Assembly (NCBI GenBank): GCA_964217345.1
Contig: CAXPJI010000025.1
Location: forward strand, 1 to 64,000
Source of the DNA: UBA3478 sp964217345
Lineage (GTDB): Bacteria; Bacteroidota; Bacteroidia; Flavobacteriales; Flavobacteriaceae
Direction: 5' to 3'
DNA length: 64,000 bases
Shown here one piece after another: positions 34,612-42,718 of this stretch (positions are counted from its first letter, which is position 1; every line of letters starts with the position of its first letter). A program made the translations under genes and the position numbers. The notes under the pieces are model-generated. The model was not told where the DNA came from. It did no database searches and saw only the letters and a program-made list of their open reading frames with translations.

Positions 34612-36119
34612 AATTCGGTGGTTACTTTTATTGACTCCATTATTCTAGCGGCTATTTGTTCAGCCCAACGATCTCCTGTAGGGTAGGTAATAACCACTTC
34701 TTGAGAAAACCCTTTTCCGCCAAAAATAAGATGGTCAAATGATCGTTCATTCTTCGCTGCATCTAGTGCAGTACCGAATGAGTGATAACCTGTGACCTCC
34801 TCTTTAGTGTTGTAGATTTCTGACTTGGGTAAAATCGTCGAAAAACCTTCTTCTTCAAATCGAAGCAGCTGTGCTTCAGAAAGAGCAACGAAGTCAACCT
34901 CTGATTCACTTTGGCCTTTTTCAATTCGGATAGAGACGGTTAAATCTTCATTAAGGTTCCAACTAAATCCTTCCTCGTTTCTAAATAATGCCTCTGGAGA
35001 TTCAATACTTACTGGAGGAAAGCCATAACTTGATGAGACCCAGGTTTGTTCGTAGGACTTTTTGAACGGGTTAAGGGTAATACTATCCCAAAGATTCTGG
35101 TAACCAGTTAGGTATCCATATACACCAAGTGATCCTAGCACTATAATTAAGGTTGAAACGGCGATGATTGTACGCTGTTTTACTCGATTTTTCTTTTGAG
35201 GCACGATGGTAAGTGCTTCTAACTTTCTTAGGTAACCTTCCTCGTAGGCCTCTATTGTTTGACTGACAAGTAAAAGGTCAGCACTTCGCTGCTCATCGGT
35301 TACCGATTGTTTCGCGAACTTGTAGAGTTCGGCCCGATTAAGTAGCTCCTTTAAACCATTCTGTTGCTCCTTAGTCTGCTGGTAATAAGGCTCGTTTTGG
35401 CCGAGACTATCTAGTAGGCCAATGAGTTCCTTAGAGGTTCTCTGTTCTGTAGACAATGAGAGTCTGCGATGCAGGTAGGTTTTAAAAATAGAGGTTGCGG
35501 AATAGTAAATAGATGCAGCTTCGACCACTTCTATTTGCTTTAGACGATCAATGGAGCGGATTGCCTCTTCAAAGGGGCTAATGACTCGTTTCTTTTCACG
35601 TGATCTTTTGAAATAAACAAGAAGCCCGATCGCTATGAGAGCAGTGATGAGCACATAAGGCCAATGACTCTGAGGTTCAGGAGTTTTTTGACCAAGAGGT
35701 TTTATGTCGTACAGGCCTTGGGCGGTCGTATCGACGACTACATCGTTGATTCGAACAGGAATTGCCTCGGTAGTGTACGGATTTCTATTAATAGTGATTT
35801 GTTGGGGGGCAATCAGATAGTCTCCAGCATCAAACTGAGTAATCTTATAGGTTTTACGAAGCGATAATTGAGGTCTTTTTGACAAGGTGTCGATTGCCGA
35901 TTCATTGACCACCTCGAGCGGATAAAAGGTTTGGCCTTCTGGAAATAGAATCAAGGCTTCAGGATCAGCAGAGGCGCTTAGCTGTAACTCAATTTGTTCC
36001 CCGATGAGAAGACTGTCTCGATCTATGGAGGCAGTTACTTCTTGACCATACCCTTGGTGAATAAACAGAGCAAGAACCAGCAATGCGATGATTTTATATG
36101 TTGCTAAGAAGCTTTTCAT
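34608..36119 (-). CDS. BatD-like/DUF4381-type membrane protein in Bat operon
   Basis: A 503-residue protein with a signal peptide (about 1-25, ending YGQ), a BatD-like beta-rich periplasmic domain to residue 150, a transmembrane helix (about 154-170), a cytoplasmic helical region resembling DUF4381 (about 175-300), a second transmembrane helix (about 313-332) and a C-terminal domain of about 165 residues on the far side. It lies between DUF58 and batA, where such proteins are usual in Bacteroidota. I do not recognise a defined function; the C-terminal domain has no motif I can name. Confidence 0.75.
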   Translation of the reverse strand: MKSFLATYKIIALLVLALFIHQGYGQEVTASIDRDSLLIGEQIELQLSASADPEALILFPEGQTFYPLEVVNESAIDTLSKRPQLSLRKTYKITQFDAGDYLIAPQQITINRNPYTTEAIPVRINDVVVDTTAQGLYDIKPLGQKTPEPQSHWPYVLITALIAIGLLVYFKRSREKKRVISPFEEAIRSIDRLKQIEVVEAASIYYSATSIFKTYLHRRLSLSTEQRTSKELIGLLDSLGQNEPYYQQTKEQQNGLKELLNRAELYKFAKQSVTDEQRSADLLLVSQTIEAYEEGYLRKLEALTIVPQKKNRVKQRTIIAVSTLIIVLGSLGVYGYLTGYQNLWDSITLNPFKKSYEQTWVSSSYGFPPVSIESPEALFRNEEGFSWNLNEDLTVSIRIEKGQSESEVDFVALSEAQLLRFEEEGFSTILPKSEIYNTKEEVTGYHSFGTALDAAKNERSFDHLIFGGKGFSQEVVITYPTGDRWAEQIAARIMESIKVTTEL

Positions 36120-37000
36120 TAGCGATGCTTTGCCTTAAAGAACTGTAGTAGTTTAGAAATATGATCCTCATTTAATTCACAACTTACCATCGGGGCTCCT
36201 ACTTGAGCAAAGCTCTTTTCAAAGTAGGATACGGCTGAATCAATGTCGTTGATATAGGTTTTAGCAATACTTTTTGACCCGGTATCTACATAAGCGATGG
36301 TATCCTCTTCTAGGGATCTCATAGGAATCAATCCTAAATTAGGCATTGCCATTTCGAGAGCATCATAAATACGGAATCCATTCACATCGTGTCGCTTCGC
36401 CAAAATTCGGAGCGATTTTTCGTAGCCAGTATCTAGAAAGTCAGAAAGTACAAAGACGATGGTTTTCTTTTTAAGATAACCAGAAAGAGAAGAGAGCGCT
36501 TTGTCGATACTTGTTTTCTGTGCAGGTTTCGAGGGGTCAGAAAGAACGAGGAGTTCTCTGATGATTCGTAGAAGATGAGCTTTGCCCTTTTTTGGAGGCA
36601 AGAAAAGCTCGACCTCGTCAGAAAAAGCAAGTAACCCAACTTTATCATTGTTTTGTAGGGCAGAGAATGCCAGAATTGCGGCGATCTCAATACTTTTTTC
36701 AAGTTTGGTAGTTTCGCCACTACCGAAAAGACCAGACGAACTAACATCAACAGCCAGCATTAAGGTGAGTTCGCGTTCTTCTTCAAAAACCTTTGAATAG
36801 GGTTCCCTATTTCGTGCAGTAACATTCCAGTCGATCGTTCTAACATCATCCCCGTATTCGTACTTTCTTACTTCACTAAAGGTCATACCTCTGCCTTTGA
36901 AAGAAGAATGGTATTCTCCTCCAAAAACATGGTCAGAAAGCCTACGAGTTTTAAGAGCAATCTTTCTAACTCGGGCAAGAATGTCAGAGACTTCTAGCAT
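36119..37000 (-). CDS. DUF58 (VWA-like) protein
   Basis: A 293-residue cytoplasmic DUF58 protein. The conserved segment RKYEYGDDVRTIDWNVTARN (about 46-65) defines the family and a degenerate VWA fold follows, with DVSSSGLFGSGE and VLSDFLDTGY. DUF58 proteins are nearly always encoded next to MoxR ATPases and are thought to be their substrate or adaptor. It starts 8 bases after moxR and its stop shares a base with the next start (TAATG). Confidence 0.88.
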   Translation of the reverse strand: MLEVSDILARVRKIALKTRRLSDHVFGGEYHSSFKGRGMTFSEVRKYEYGDDVRTIDWNVTARNREPYSKVFEEERELTLMLAVDVSSSGLFGSGETTKLEKSIEIAAILAFSALQNNDKVGLLAFSDEVELFLPPKKGKAHLLRIIRELLVLSDPSKPAQKTSIDKALSSLSGYLKKKTIVFVLSDFLDTGYEKSLRILAKRHDVNGFRIYDALEMAMPNLGLIPMRSLEEDTIAYVDTGSKSIAKTYINDIDSAVSYFEKSFAQVGAPMVSCELNEDHISKLLQFFKAKHR

Positions 37001-37008
37001 GTTATATA

Positions 37009-37998
37009 TTAAGGTACTTTGACCGCTTCGAGAACTTGTTCGATAATTTGACCGCTTCCGATCGATTCAGCCTCAGCCTCGTAGGTTAAACCGATACGAT
37101 GTCTGAGCACATCAAAAATCACCGCTCTAACATCTTCAGGAACTACGAATCCTCTTCCCTGAATGAACGCATAACACTTCGCTGCTTTTGCAAGACTAAT
37201 GCTACCTCTTGGTGAAGCTCCGAAACTAATTAGTGACTTTAGATGAGCTAAGCCATAATTTTCAGGATACCTTGTCGCGAAGATTAGATCAACGATATAT
37301 TGCTCAATCTTTTCATCGAGATATACTTCGTTTACACTTTCTTGGGCTTTGAGGAGATCCTTAGTGTTTAGTACAGCGCTTATCTTATGGGTAGTTGAAG
37401 CTAAATTTTGTCGAATAATCAGTTGCTCATCCTCTCTTTTCGGATAATCAATGACCACTTTCAACATGAAACGATCTACCTGAGCTTCAGGCAAGGTATA
37501 GGTCCCTTCTTGTTCGACAGGGTTTTGGGTTGCCATAACAAGGAAGGGTTGGTCGAGTTTAAAGGTTTCATCGCCGATAGTCACTTGCTTCTCTTGCATG
37601 GCTTCTAACAGGGCTGACTGAACCTTTGCAGGTGCACGGTTGATCTCATCTGCCAAAACGAAATTGGCAAAAATCGGACCTTTCTTAACGTTAAAGACCT
37701 GTTCATTCATGTTATAGATTACGGTCCCAATCACATCAGCTGGCAACAGGTCAGGAGTGAACTGAATTCGACTAAAGCTGCCTTTTACTGCCTTTGAAAG
37801 CGTATTAATTGCCAAAGTTTTCGCAAGACCCGGAACTCCTTCGAGTAATATATGACCTTTGGCTAGTAGACCAATTAAGAGACTATCTACCATATGGTTT
37901 TGCCCGACAATCGCCTTCGACACTTCGTTTCTCAATGCCGAAATAAAGGCGCTATCTCGTGCTATTTTCTCGTTTAACTCACTAATATCTACACTCAT
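37009..37998 (-). CDS. MoxR-family AAA+ ATPase
   Basis: A 329-residue AAA+ ATPase. Walker A is GVPGLAKT (54-61), Walker B lies in VLADEINRAP and sensor 1 in MATQNPVEQEGTYTLPEAQ. MoxR proteins act as chaperones for metal or complex assembly of VWA proteins, here BatA, BatB and DUF58. The ATG at 37998 is chosen; a TTG ten codons upstream at 38028 would add MRPLNIRQSE, which is not family sequence. It is the first gene of the eight-gene minus-strand operon. Confidence 0.92.
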   Translation of the reverse strand: MSVDISELNEKIARDSAFISALRNEVSKAIVGQNHMVDSLLIGLLAKGHILLEGVPGLAKTLAINTLSKAVKGSFSRIQFTPDLLPADVIGTVIYNMNEQVFNVKKGPIFANFVLADEINRAPAKVQSALLEAMQEKQVTIGDETFKLDQPFLVMATQNPVEQEGTYTLPEAQVDRFMLKVVIDYPKREDEQLIIRQNLASTTHKISAVLNTKDLLKAQESVNEVYLDEKIEQYIVDLIFATRYPENYGLAHLKSLISFGASPRGSISLAKAAKCYAFIQGRGFVVPEDVRAVIFDVLRHRIGLTYEAEAESIGSGQIIEQVLEAVKVP

Positions 37999-38149
37999 TT
38001 CGCTTTGTCTTATGTTTAGAGGGCGCAAATTCTAAATTCTTATTGCTTTCTCTTGTTAATGATAGGTTAAAAATGCCTGATTTAATAAGGTTTTCACAAA
38101 GTTTTGGCTTTTATAAAGTTGTAACTTATAGCCTGAAAAACGGATCACT

Positions 38150-39013
38150 ATGAAAAAACACTCACTGGTTATTGGAACGATGACATGGGGCTGCTGGGGA
38201 AGCGCCCTGAACACCACAGAAATGGCTAATCGTATAGCAGGAGCTCTAGAATTGGGTTTAAATCGATTTGATCATGCCGATATCTATGGAGATTACACTA
38301 CTGAAGCAGAATTTGGAGCGGCTTTAAAACAGGCTAATGTGGCTAGAGAGGATGTTGAACTAATTACCAAGTGTGGGATTCAAATGACCAGAGGTAGAAC
38401 TAATAAAGTCAAGCATTATCAATACGATACCGCTTATATTATTGAGTCGGCAGAGCAAAGCTTAAGAAATCTAGGTACCGATTATCTCGATCTTTTTCTA
38501 TTGCATAGGCCGAGCCCATTGCTGAATACTGAAGAGGTGGGTCTAGCTGTTGCAACGCTTTTAGATCAAGGAAAGATAAAGTCGTTTGGCTTATCAAATT
38601 TTCTTCCGCATCAGGTTGAAAGTGTCATGCGATTTGCTCCAGTAGAAGCGAACCAGATACAATGTTCGATCACGCATACTGATTCGATGTACGATGGTAC
38701 TCTAGATCAGGCGAACCATTTGAATATCGAGCCGATGGCTTGGTCACCTCTCGGAGTGCTGTTTAAAAACCCTGATGACGAGGCCGTGGTTCGCATTAGA
38801 GCTGTTGCTGATGATCTAATGAAGAAATATGATACTGATTTAGCAGGCTTAGCATTGGCTTTTTTAGCGAAACATCCGTCTAAGATCAGCCCGGTGGTAG
38901 GAACCACTCAAATCAATCGCCTCGCTGATGCAAAGAAAGGTTTTGAGATAGCGTTAGAGCTTGAAGACTGGTTCGTATTGCTCGAGGCCGCCAAGGGCAC
39001 AAGAGTTCCTTAG
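38150..39013 (+). CDS. Aldo/keto reductase
   Basis: A 287-residue NADPH-dependent oxidoreductase of the AKR superfamily, close in pattern to YdhF. The catalytic tetrad is visible: Asp in RFDHADIYGDY (with Tyr), Lys in ELITKCGI and His in LFLLHRPSP. The substrate, an aldehyde or ketone, cannot be read from the sequence. It is divergent from moxR across 151 bases with no exact -7 box seen, and is followed after 3 bases by the AlbA_2 gene. Confidence 0.9.
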   Translation: MKKHSLVIGTMTWGCWGSALNTTEMANRIAGALELGLNRFDHADIYGDYTTEAEFGAALKQANVAREDVELITKCGIQMTRGRTNKVKHYQYDTAYIIESAEQSLRNLGTDYLDLFLLHRPSPLLNTEEVGLAVATLLDQGKIKSFGLSNFLPHQVESVMRFAPVEANQIQCSITHTDSMYDGTLDQANHLNIEPMAWSPLGVLFKNPDDEAVVRIRAVADDLMKKYDTDLAGLALAFLAKHPSKISPVVGTTQINRLADAKKGFEIALELEDWFVLLEAAKGTRVP

Positions 39014-39016
39014 GGT

Positions 39017-40150
39017 ATGATTAATAAGCGTCTTTTAATTAAAAATTTACTCGCTCATAATGACGAGAATAGTTTCTATGATAAAAAACGCAGTATTTCT
39101 ATAGGCGAAAAGGAGGGTAAAGCCAAGTTCCTCAAGCACGTTTGTGCTTTGGCTAATACCAATCCCTTGAACAACTCTTACATTGTTGTTGGTGTCGAGG
39201 ATTTAGACAGTAGTATCGTTGGCGTTGATTTTTTTGACGACAGCAAAATCCAGAACCTGGTAAATGCTTACTTAGATCAACCGCCTAAGGTTTCGTACGA
39301 GAACATTCCCTTTCCACATTTACCTGACAATAAGGTGGTGGGTCTTATTACGATACGATCTTCGGGCAAACTCTGTTCCCTTAGAAAGAACATCTGGAAG
39401 TATTATGGAGGAGCTGTTTTTTATCGCGAGGGCAGTATGTCGGTTCCGAAGAACTTCGAATCTGAATTGCGAGATACCAATTCAGCTATCGTTCAAGATT
39501 TAGAACGCCACGCAGAAAATAATATTGAGCTCACCCTCGATGGGGTGATTGATTTTATTCGAAATCGTCATCCTGATATGCCAAGTGATTACAAGGTTTT
39601 TAAAGAGCAATTTGTAGTGTGTTGGGCTGGACAGGTAAAGAAAGTCAAGGACAAGGCTTATTATTCGCGAGTGGATATCGAATTGATCAATGAACAGGTA
39701 AGATTGTTCTATTCTGCCCTTGACGAGATAGAGATTACTCATACCAATGACACCTTCAGTCTAACCGAATATGTGTTTCTTGGGCTTGGAGACAAAAAAT
39801 ATTATCCGCTCGAACGATTAGATATTCGTTTCGAAGAGAATGGTACCTACCAGATGAATACCGAACTGATTTTTGAGCCTCCACGTTACGACACTCGAGA
39901 ATTATTTCACGTATACAATACGAATAATACTTTGGTTAAACTTCTTGAGCAAAAAGTTCGACTCTCTGAAAATCAATTATTAGATCTAAGACGACTTCCT
40001 GACACCTATTTAATCTGTTTCTTAAATGGATTCGAAGAGGCCAAAGAACAGTTAGAAAATGCTAGGGGCCTTATTAAAGCAATAGACCAAGAGGCTTATG
40101 ACTCGCTGAAAGAAGCACTTCGAGTAATTCGAAAAGTGAGGTATAACTAG
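39017..40150 (+). CDS. AlbA_2 (Schlafen-like) domain ATP-binding protein
   Basis: A 377-residue protein whose first 140 residues resemble the AlbA_2/divergent-AAA family: GEKEGKAKFLKHVCALANT, YIVVGVEDLDSSIVGVDFFDD and a following VVGLITI strand. The remaining 230 residues show no motif I recognise. Homologues are frequent as single genes in flavobacterial chromosomes. Some AlbA_2 proteins act in regulation or defence, but no defence partner is nearby, so I do not assign such a role. It is probably co-transcribed with the aldo/keto reductase. Confidence 0.75.
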   Translation: MINKRLLIKNLLAHNDENSFYDKKRSISIGEKEGKAKFLKHVCALANTNPLNNSYIVVGVEDLDSSIVGVDFFDDSKIQNLVNAYLDQPPKVSYENIPFPHLPDNKVVGLITIRSSGKLCSLRKNIWKYYGGAVFYREGSMSVPKNFESELRDTNSAIVQDLERHAENNIELTLDGVIDFIRNRHPDMPSDYKVFKEQFVVCWAGQVKKVKDKAYYSRVDIELINEQVRLFYSALDEIEITHTNDTFSLTEYVFLGLGDKKYYPLERLDIRFEENGTYQMNTELIFEPPRYDTRELFHVYNTNNTLVKLLEQKVRLSENQLLDLRRLPDTYLICFLNGFEEAKEQLENARGLIKAIDQEAYDSLKEALRVIRKVRYN

Positions 40151-40155
40151 AGGGG

Positions 40156-41097
40156 CTACATTAGGTCTTTCGCTCTCGGTAGGGCAGCAATGGCCCCATA
40201 ATTCTGTGCCGTAAATGCTCCAGCTTTGTTAGCGATACTCACCGCTGCGGTCATCCACTCCTTGTCTTTTAAGATCGATGTTGATGTTGCTTTGGAAAGG
40301 GTGGCGAGTAAACATCCGATAAAAGCATCTCCAGAACCTGTGGTGTCAATCGCTTTGATGGGGACGGTAGGAATCGTTGCTCTTTGATCACTATCTAAGC
40401 TCAAAAGGGTTCCTTGCTTTCCAAGAGTGATACAGATCGTCCCGTGGGTCATCTTATGAAAGAATCGGCAAGCCTCCTCTAAGTCATCGGTGTTTGCGAG
40501 TAGTTTCGCCTCTTCTTCGCTGAGCTTTATTAGGTGAGCCTTCGAGATGAAATACAGTGACTTTTTGATAAAATCTTCAGGATCGAATCGGTGTAGATCG
40601 TGACGGTAATTAGGGTCAAAACTGATGAGTGCCTCATTAGCTATCGCCTCTTCTAGATAAGTCGAATAGGTATGTTCTAGGCTTCCACCTAAAAAGGAGG
40701 TTGCGGCTCCAAAGTGAACAATTTGTTGAGAGAACTTACCAGCGAGTGCTTTGTCATAGGTCAGTTCCCGATCAGCTCCTCTCGAGAATACAAAGTCACG
40801 TTCACCATCGGCACCGAGATTTACAAAAGCGAGCGTAGTAAAAGTGGAAACTCGTTGTAAAAATTCTGTGCCAACCGCTTCTTCTTCTAGGGTCTCTGCT
40901 AAGAAGTTTCCGAAAGGGTCGCTACCCACAGCTCCAACAAAACAGCTTTGACCATCAAGACGACTCACTGCAGCGGCCACATTCGCAGGAGCTCCACCGG
41001 CTTTTTTAAGGAACTGATCGGTTTTTGTAAGTGAGGGATGTCCTCCCTGCCCAACAAAATCAATCAATAACTCTCCGATACAAAACACCTTCTTCAT
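40156..41097 (-). CDS. PfkB-family carbohydrate kinase (fructokinase-like)
   Basis: A 313-residue sugar kinase that starts MKKVFCIGELLIDF at 41097. A longer frame to 41220 adds 41 residues read through the opposite gene and is rejected. GGAPANVAAAVSRL near residue 35 and DTTGSGDAFIGCLLA near residue 250 are the two PfkB signatures. The GELLIDFVG start and overall pattern resemble fructokinases. It is divergent from a metallophosphatase gene and convergent with the AlbA_2 gene. Confidence 0.87.
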   Translation of the reverse strand: MKKVFCIGELLIDFVGQGGHPSLTKTDQFLKKAGGAPANVAAAVSRLDGQSCFVGAVGSDPFGNFLAETLEEEAVGTEFLQRVSTFTTLAFVNLGADGERDFVFSRGADRELTYDKALAGKFSQQIVHFGAATSFLGGSLEHTYSTYLEEAIANEALISFDPNYRHDLHRFDPEDFIKKSLYFISKAHLIKLSEEEAKLLANTDDLEEACRFFHKMTHGTICITLGKQGTLLSLDSDQRATIPTVPIKAIDTTGSGDAFIGCLLATLSKATSTSILKDKEWMTAAVSIANKAGAFTAQNYGAIAALPRAKDLM

Positions 41098-41124
41098 GGG
41101 GTAGATTTTAAGTGCCCAAAGTAC

Positions 41125-41132
41125 TAATTTTG
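41125..41132 (+). promoter_or_regulatory. -7 box for the metallophosphatase gene
   Basis: TAATTTTG matches TAnnTTTG and lies 15 bases before the TTG start codon. The predicted leader is about 12 bases. The region is only 50 bases between two divergent genes. Confidence 0.5.
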
Positions 41133-41147
41133 AAGTAAACCTAAAGA

Positions 41148-41879
41148 TTGAAACGCACACTCGCCATCGGAGATATTCACTCCGGAAAAAAGGGACTACA
41201 ACAGGTACTAAATCGAGCAAATGTTAGCGAACAAGACCATCTTATTTTTCTAGGAGATTATGTGGATGGATGGAGCGAAGCCCATCAGACAGTCGATTTT
41301 TTGATGACCCTCAGAGATCGATATCACTGCACGTTCATTCGCGGCAACCACGATGATCTTTGTCTTAACTATTTAACTAGATCTGAGGCCCCTGAAAACT
41401 GGTTGCTTCATGGAGGTGCTGCTACAAAAAATAGTTACGACGCTATCGACCGAGTTCACAAGGAGCTTCATATCGCCTTTTTACAAAACCTTGAAGATTA
41501 TCGGTTAGATGAAAATAATCGCCTTTTTCTTCATGCTGGCTTTACCAATCTAAGAGGGGTTGAACAAGAGTACTTTTCTAAGATGTTTTACTGGGATCGA
41601 ACACTTTGGGAACTGGCAAAGGTGGTAGAAAAAACAGAAGACAAAGAACTACCCCCGAGATTAAAGCGTTATAGCGAGATATTTATTGGTCATACTCCGA
41701 TATCGAAGGAGTCCTTTGTTTCGCCTCAGCGAGCTGCTAATGTTTGGAACATAGATACTGGAGCTGCCTTTAAGGGAGGGGTAACGGTACTAGACGTGGA
41801 CACCAAAGAATTTTGGCAAAGTGATCCTTTGAATGAGCTGTATCAAGGAGAGCCAGGAAGAAATCTTGCCCCGAAATAA
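41148..41879 (+). CDS. PPP-type metallophosphoesterase
   Basis: A 243-residue calcineurin-like phosphatase of the serine/threonine phosphatase type. The metal motifs are IGDIHSGKKGL (GDxH), FLGDYVDGWSE (GDxxD) and RGNHDDL (GNHD), with later histidines in LFLHAGF and IGHTPI. Related small phosphatases hydrolyse diadenosine tetraphosphate or protein phosphoserine. The start is a TTG at 41148, the only start before the GDIH motif. A hairpin follows 5 bases after the stop. Confidence 0.87.
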   Translation: MKRTLAIGDIHSGKKGLQQVLNRANVSEQDHLIFLGDYVDGWSEAHQTVDFLMTLRDRYHCTFIRGNHDDLCLNYLTRSEAPENWLLHGGAATKNSYDAIDRVHKELHIAFLQNLEDYRLDENNRLFLHAGFTNLRGVEQEYFSKMFYWDRTLWELAKVVEKTEDKELPPRLKRYSEIFIGHTPISKESFVSPQRAANVWNIDTGAAFKGGVTVLDVDTKEFWQSDPLNELYQGEPGRNLAPK

Positions 41880-41903
41880 AAAAACCCCGCAGGATCGCGG
41901 GGC
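41878..41903 (-). terminator. GC-rich hairpin with T-tract on the minus strand
   Basis: The stem CCCCGC / GCGGGG (41885-41890 and 41897-41902) is preceded on the plus strand by seven A and followed only by CTTT. It can end the metallophosphatase transcript weakly, but read on the minus strand it has a full run of seven T and is a strong terminator. No minus-strand gene lies upstream of it. Confidence 0.75.
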
Positions 41904-42053
41904 TTTAGCCAGGTTTGTTTGGCATCGTGTGTACTAACAACAAAAACAAAAACTTAGAGTAACACAAGTCTAAATTAAGTGGGAATGATCAATTATGGGC
42001 TTGTTCGACGTCTATAACAAGTGGAAATCGATGTATTCCAATAAGTAACCCCG

Positions 42054-42061
42054 TATTTTTG
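42054..42061 (+). promoter_or_regulatory. -7 box directly before the 42066 gene
   Basis: TATTTTTG matches TAnnTTTG and its last G is only 5 bases before the ATG, so transcription would begin at about the start codon itself. No good -33 TTG was found at 17-23 bases upstream. Confidence 0.45.
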
Positions 42062-42065
42062 CAGC

Positions 42066-42422
42066 ATGGCAAGAGATGAAAAACTAAAAGAGCGATTTGA
42101 CGCACTTGTTGTGAAACTATCTGATCAATTCTCTGATGGCGATCCTTTGGATATGGAAGGAATGATTTATTTAGTGGGCGTTCAGGAGTTAGGGAAATTG
42201 CATCGCAAGTTCAAAAAGGATGAGAAAATCAATCTAATGCACATTGCAATTTGTCGTCTTTTAGAGCCTTATGGATATTATGAATTCTCTCATTTCGATG
42301 AGGAAGGTTGGCCTCATTATAAGGTGATCGACGAGCTGCCCCATTTAAAGGCGGGGGAGCAATCCATCCTTATGAAAGAGGCGCTAGTGAATTACTTTAT
42401 CGAAAGAAATTATATCGAATGA
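42066..42422 (+). CDS. Conserved hypothetical protein (118 aa)
   Basis: A 118-residue soluble protein, acidic, with predicted helices and no signal peptide, cysteine motif or known catalytic residues. A GMIYLVGVQELGK segment and the FSHFDEEGWPHYKVIDELP stretch look like conserved core sequence. It overlaps the following monooxygenase-like gene by four bases (ATGA). I recall similar unnamed proteins in Bacteroidota but no function. Confidence 0.7.
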   Translation: MARDEKLKERFDALVVKLSDQFSDGDPLDMEGMIYLVGVQELGKLHRKFKKDEKINLMHIAICRLLEPYGYYEFSHFDEEGWPHYKVIDELPHLKAGEQSILMKEALVNYFIERNYIE

Positions 42423-42718
42423 ATTCTGAATATTACGCTGTAATTTTTACCTCAACCACCGGCGATGATTTGGGCGATTATCAGGAGTGGTCTGATAAAA
42501 TGATAGCACTAGCCAAGAGTATTCCAGGTTTTATCTCTGTGGAATCGGCGCGAAGTGCTATCGGAATTACTGTTTCTTATTGGAAAGATCTTGAAAGCAT
42601 TTCTAATTTTAAAAGACTTACCGATCATCGTTATGCGCAACAGCGAGGACGTAATCAGTGGTATCGAAATTACAGGGTAAGGGTATGCAGGGTAGAGCGA
42701 GATTACTCTTTTCCCTAG
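42419..42718 (+). CDS. Antibiotic biosynthesis monooxygenase-like (ABM) protein
   Basis: A 99-residue dimeric alpha/beta ferredoxin-like (ABM) protein. YYAVIFTS, the MIALAKSIPGFISVESARS helix-strand unit and SYWKDLESISNFK are typical of the family. Bacterial members range from quinol oxygenases to haem-degrading or purely structural proteins; the substrate is unknown here. It is translationally coupled to the gene before it, and its stop overlaps the convergent gpsA end by four bases. Confidence 0.8.
   Translation: MNSEYYAVIFTSTTGDDLGDYQEWSDKMIALAKSIPGFISVESARSAIGITVSYWKDLESISNFKRLTDHRYAQQRGRNQWYRNYRVRVCRVERDYSFP

Noticed and set aside
39017..40150. AlbA_2 gene as part of a defence system
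   Set aside because: There is no nuclease, methylase, toxin or other defence partner nearby; the neighbours are metabolic.
41098..41220. Upstream extension of the PfkB kinase frame
   Set aside because: It overlaps the divergent phosphatase gene and its promoter, and the kinase family starts at MKKVFCIG.
41995..42048. 17-codon frame MGLFDVYNKWKSMYSNK before the 42066 gene
   Set aside because: No promoter or convincing ribosome site is visible, and a frame this short is expected by chance.
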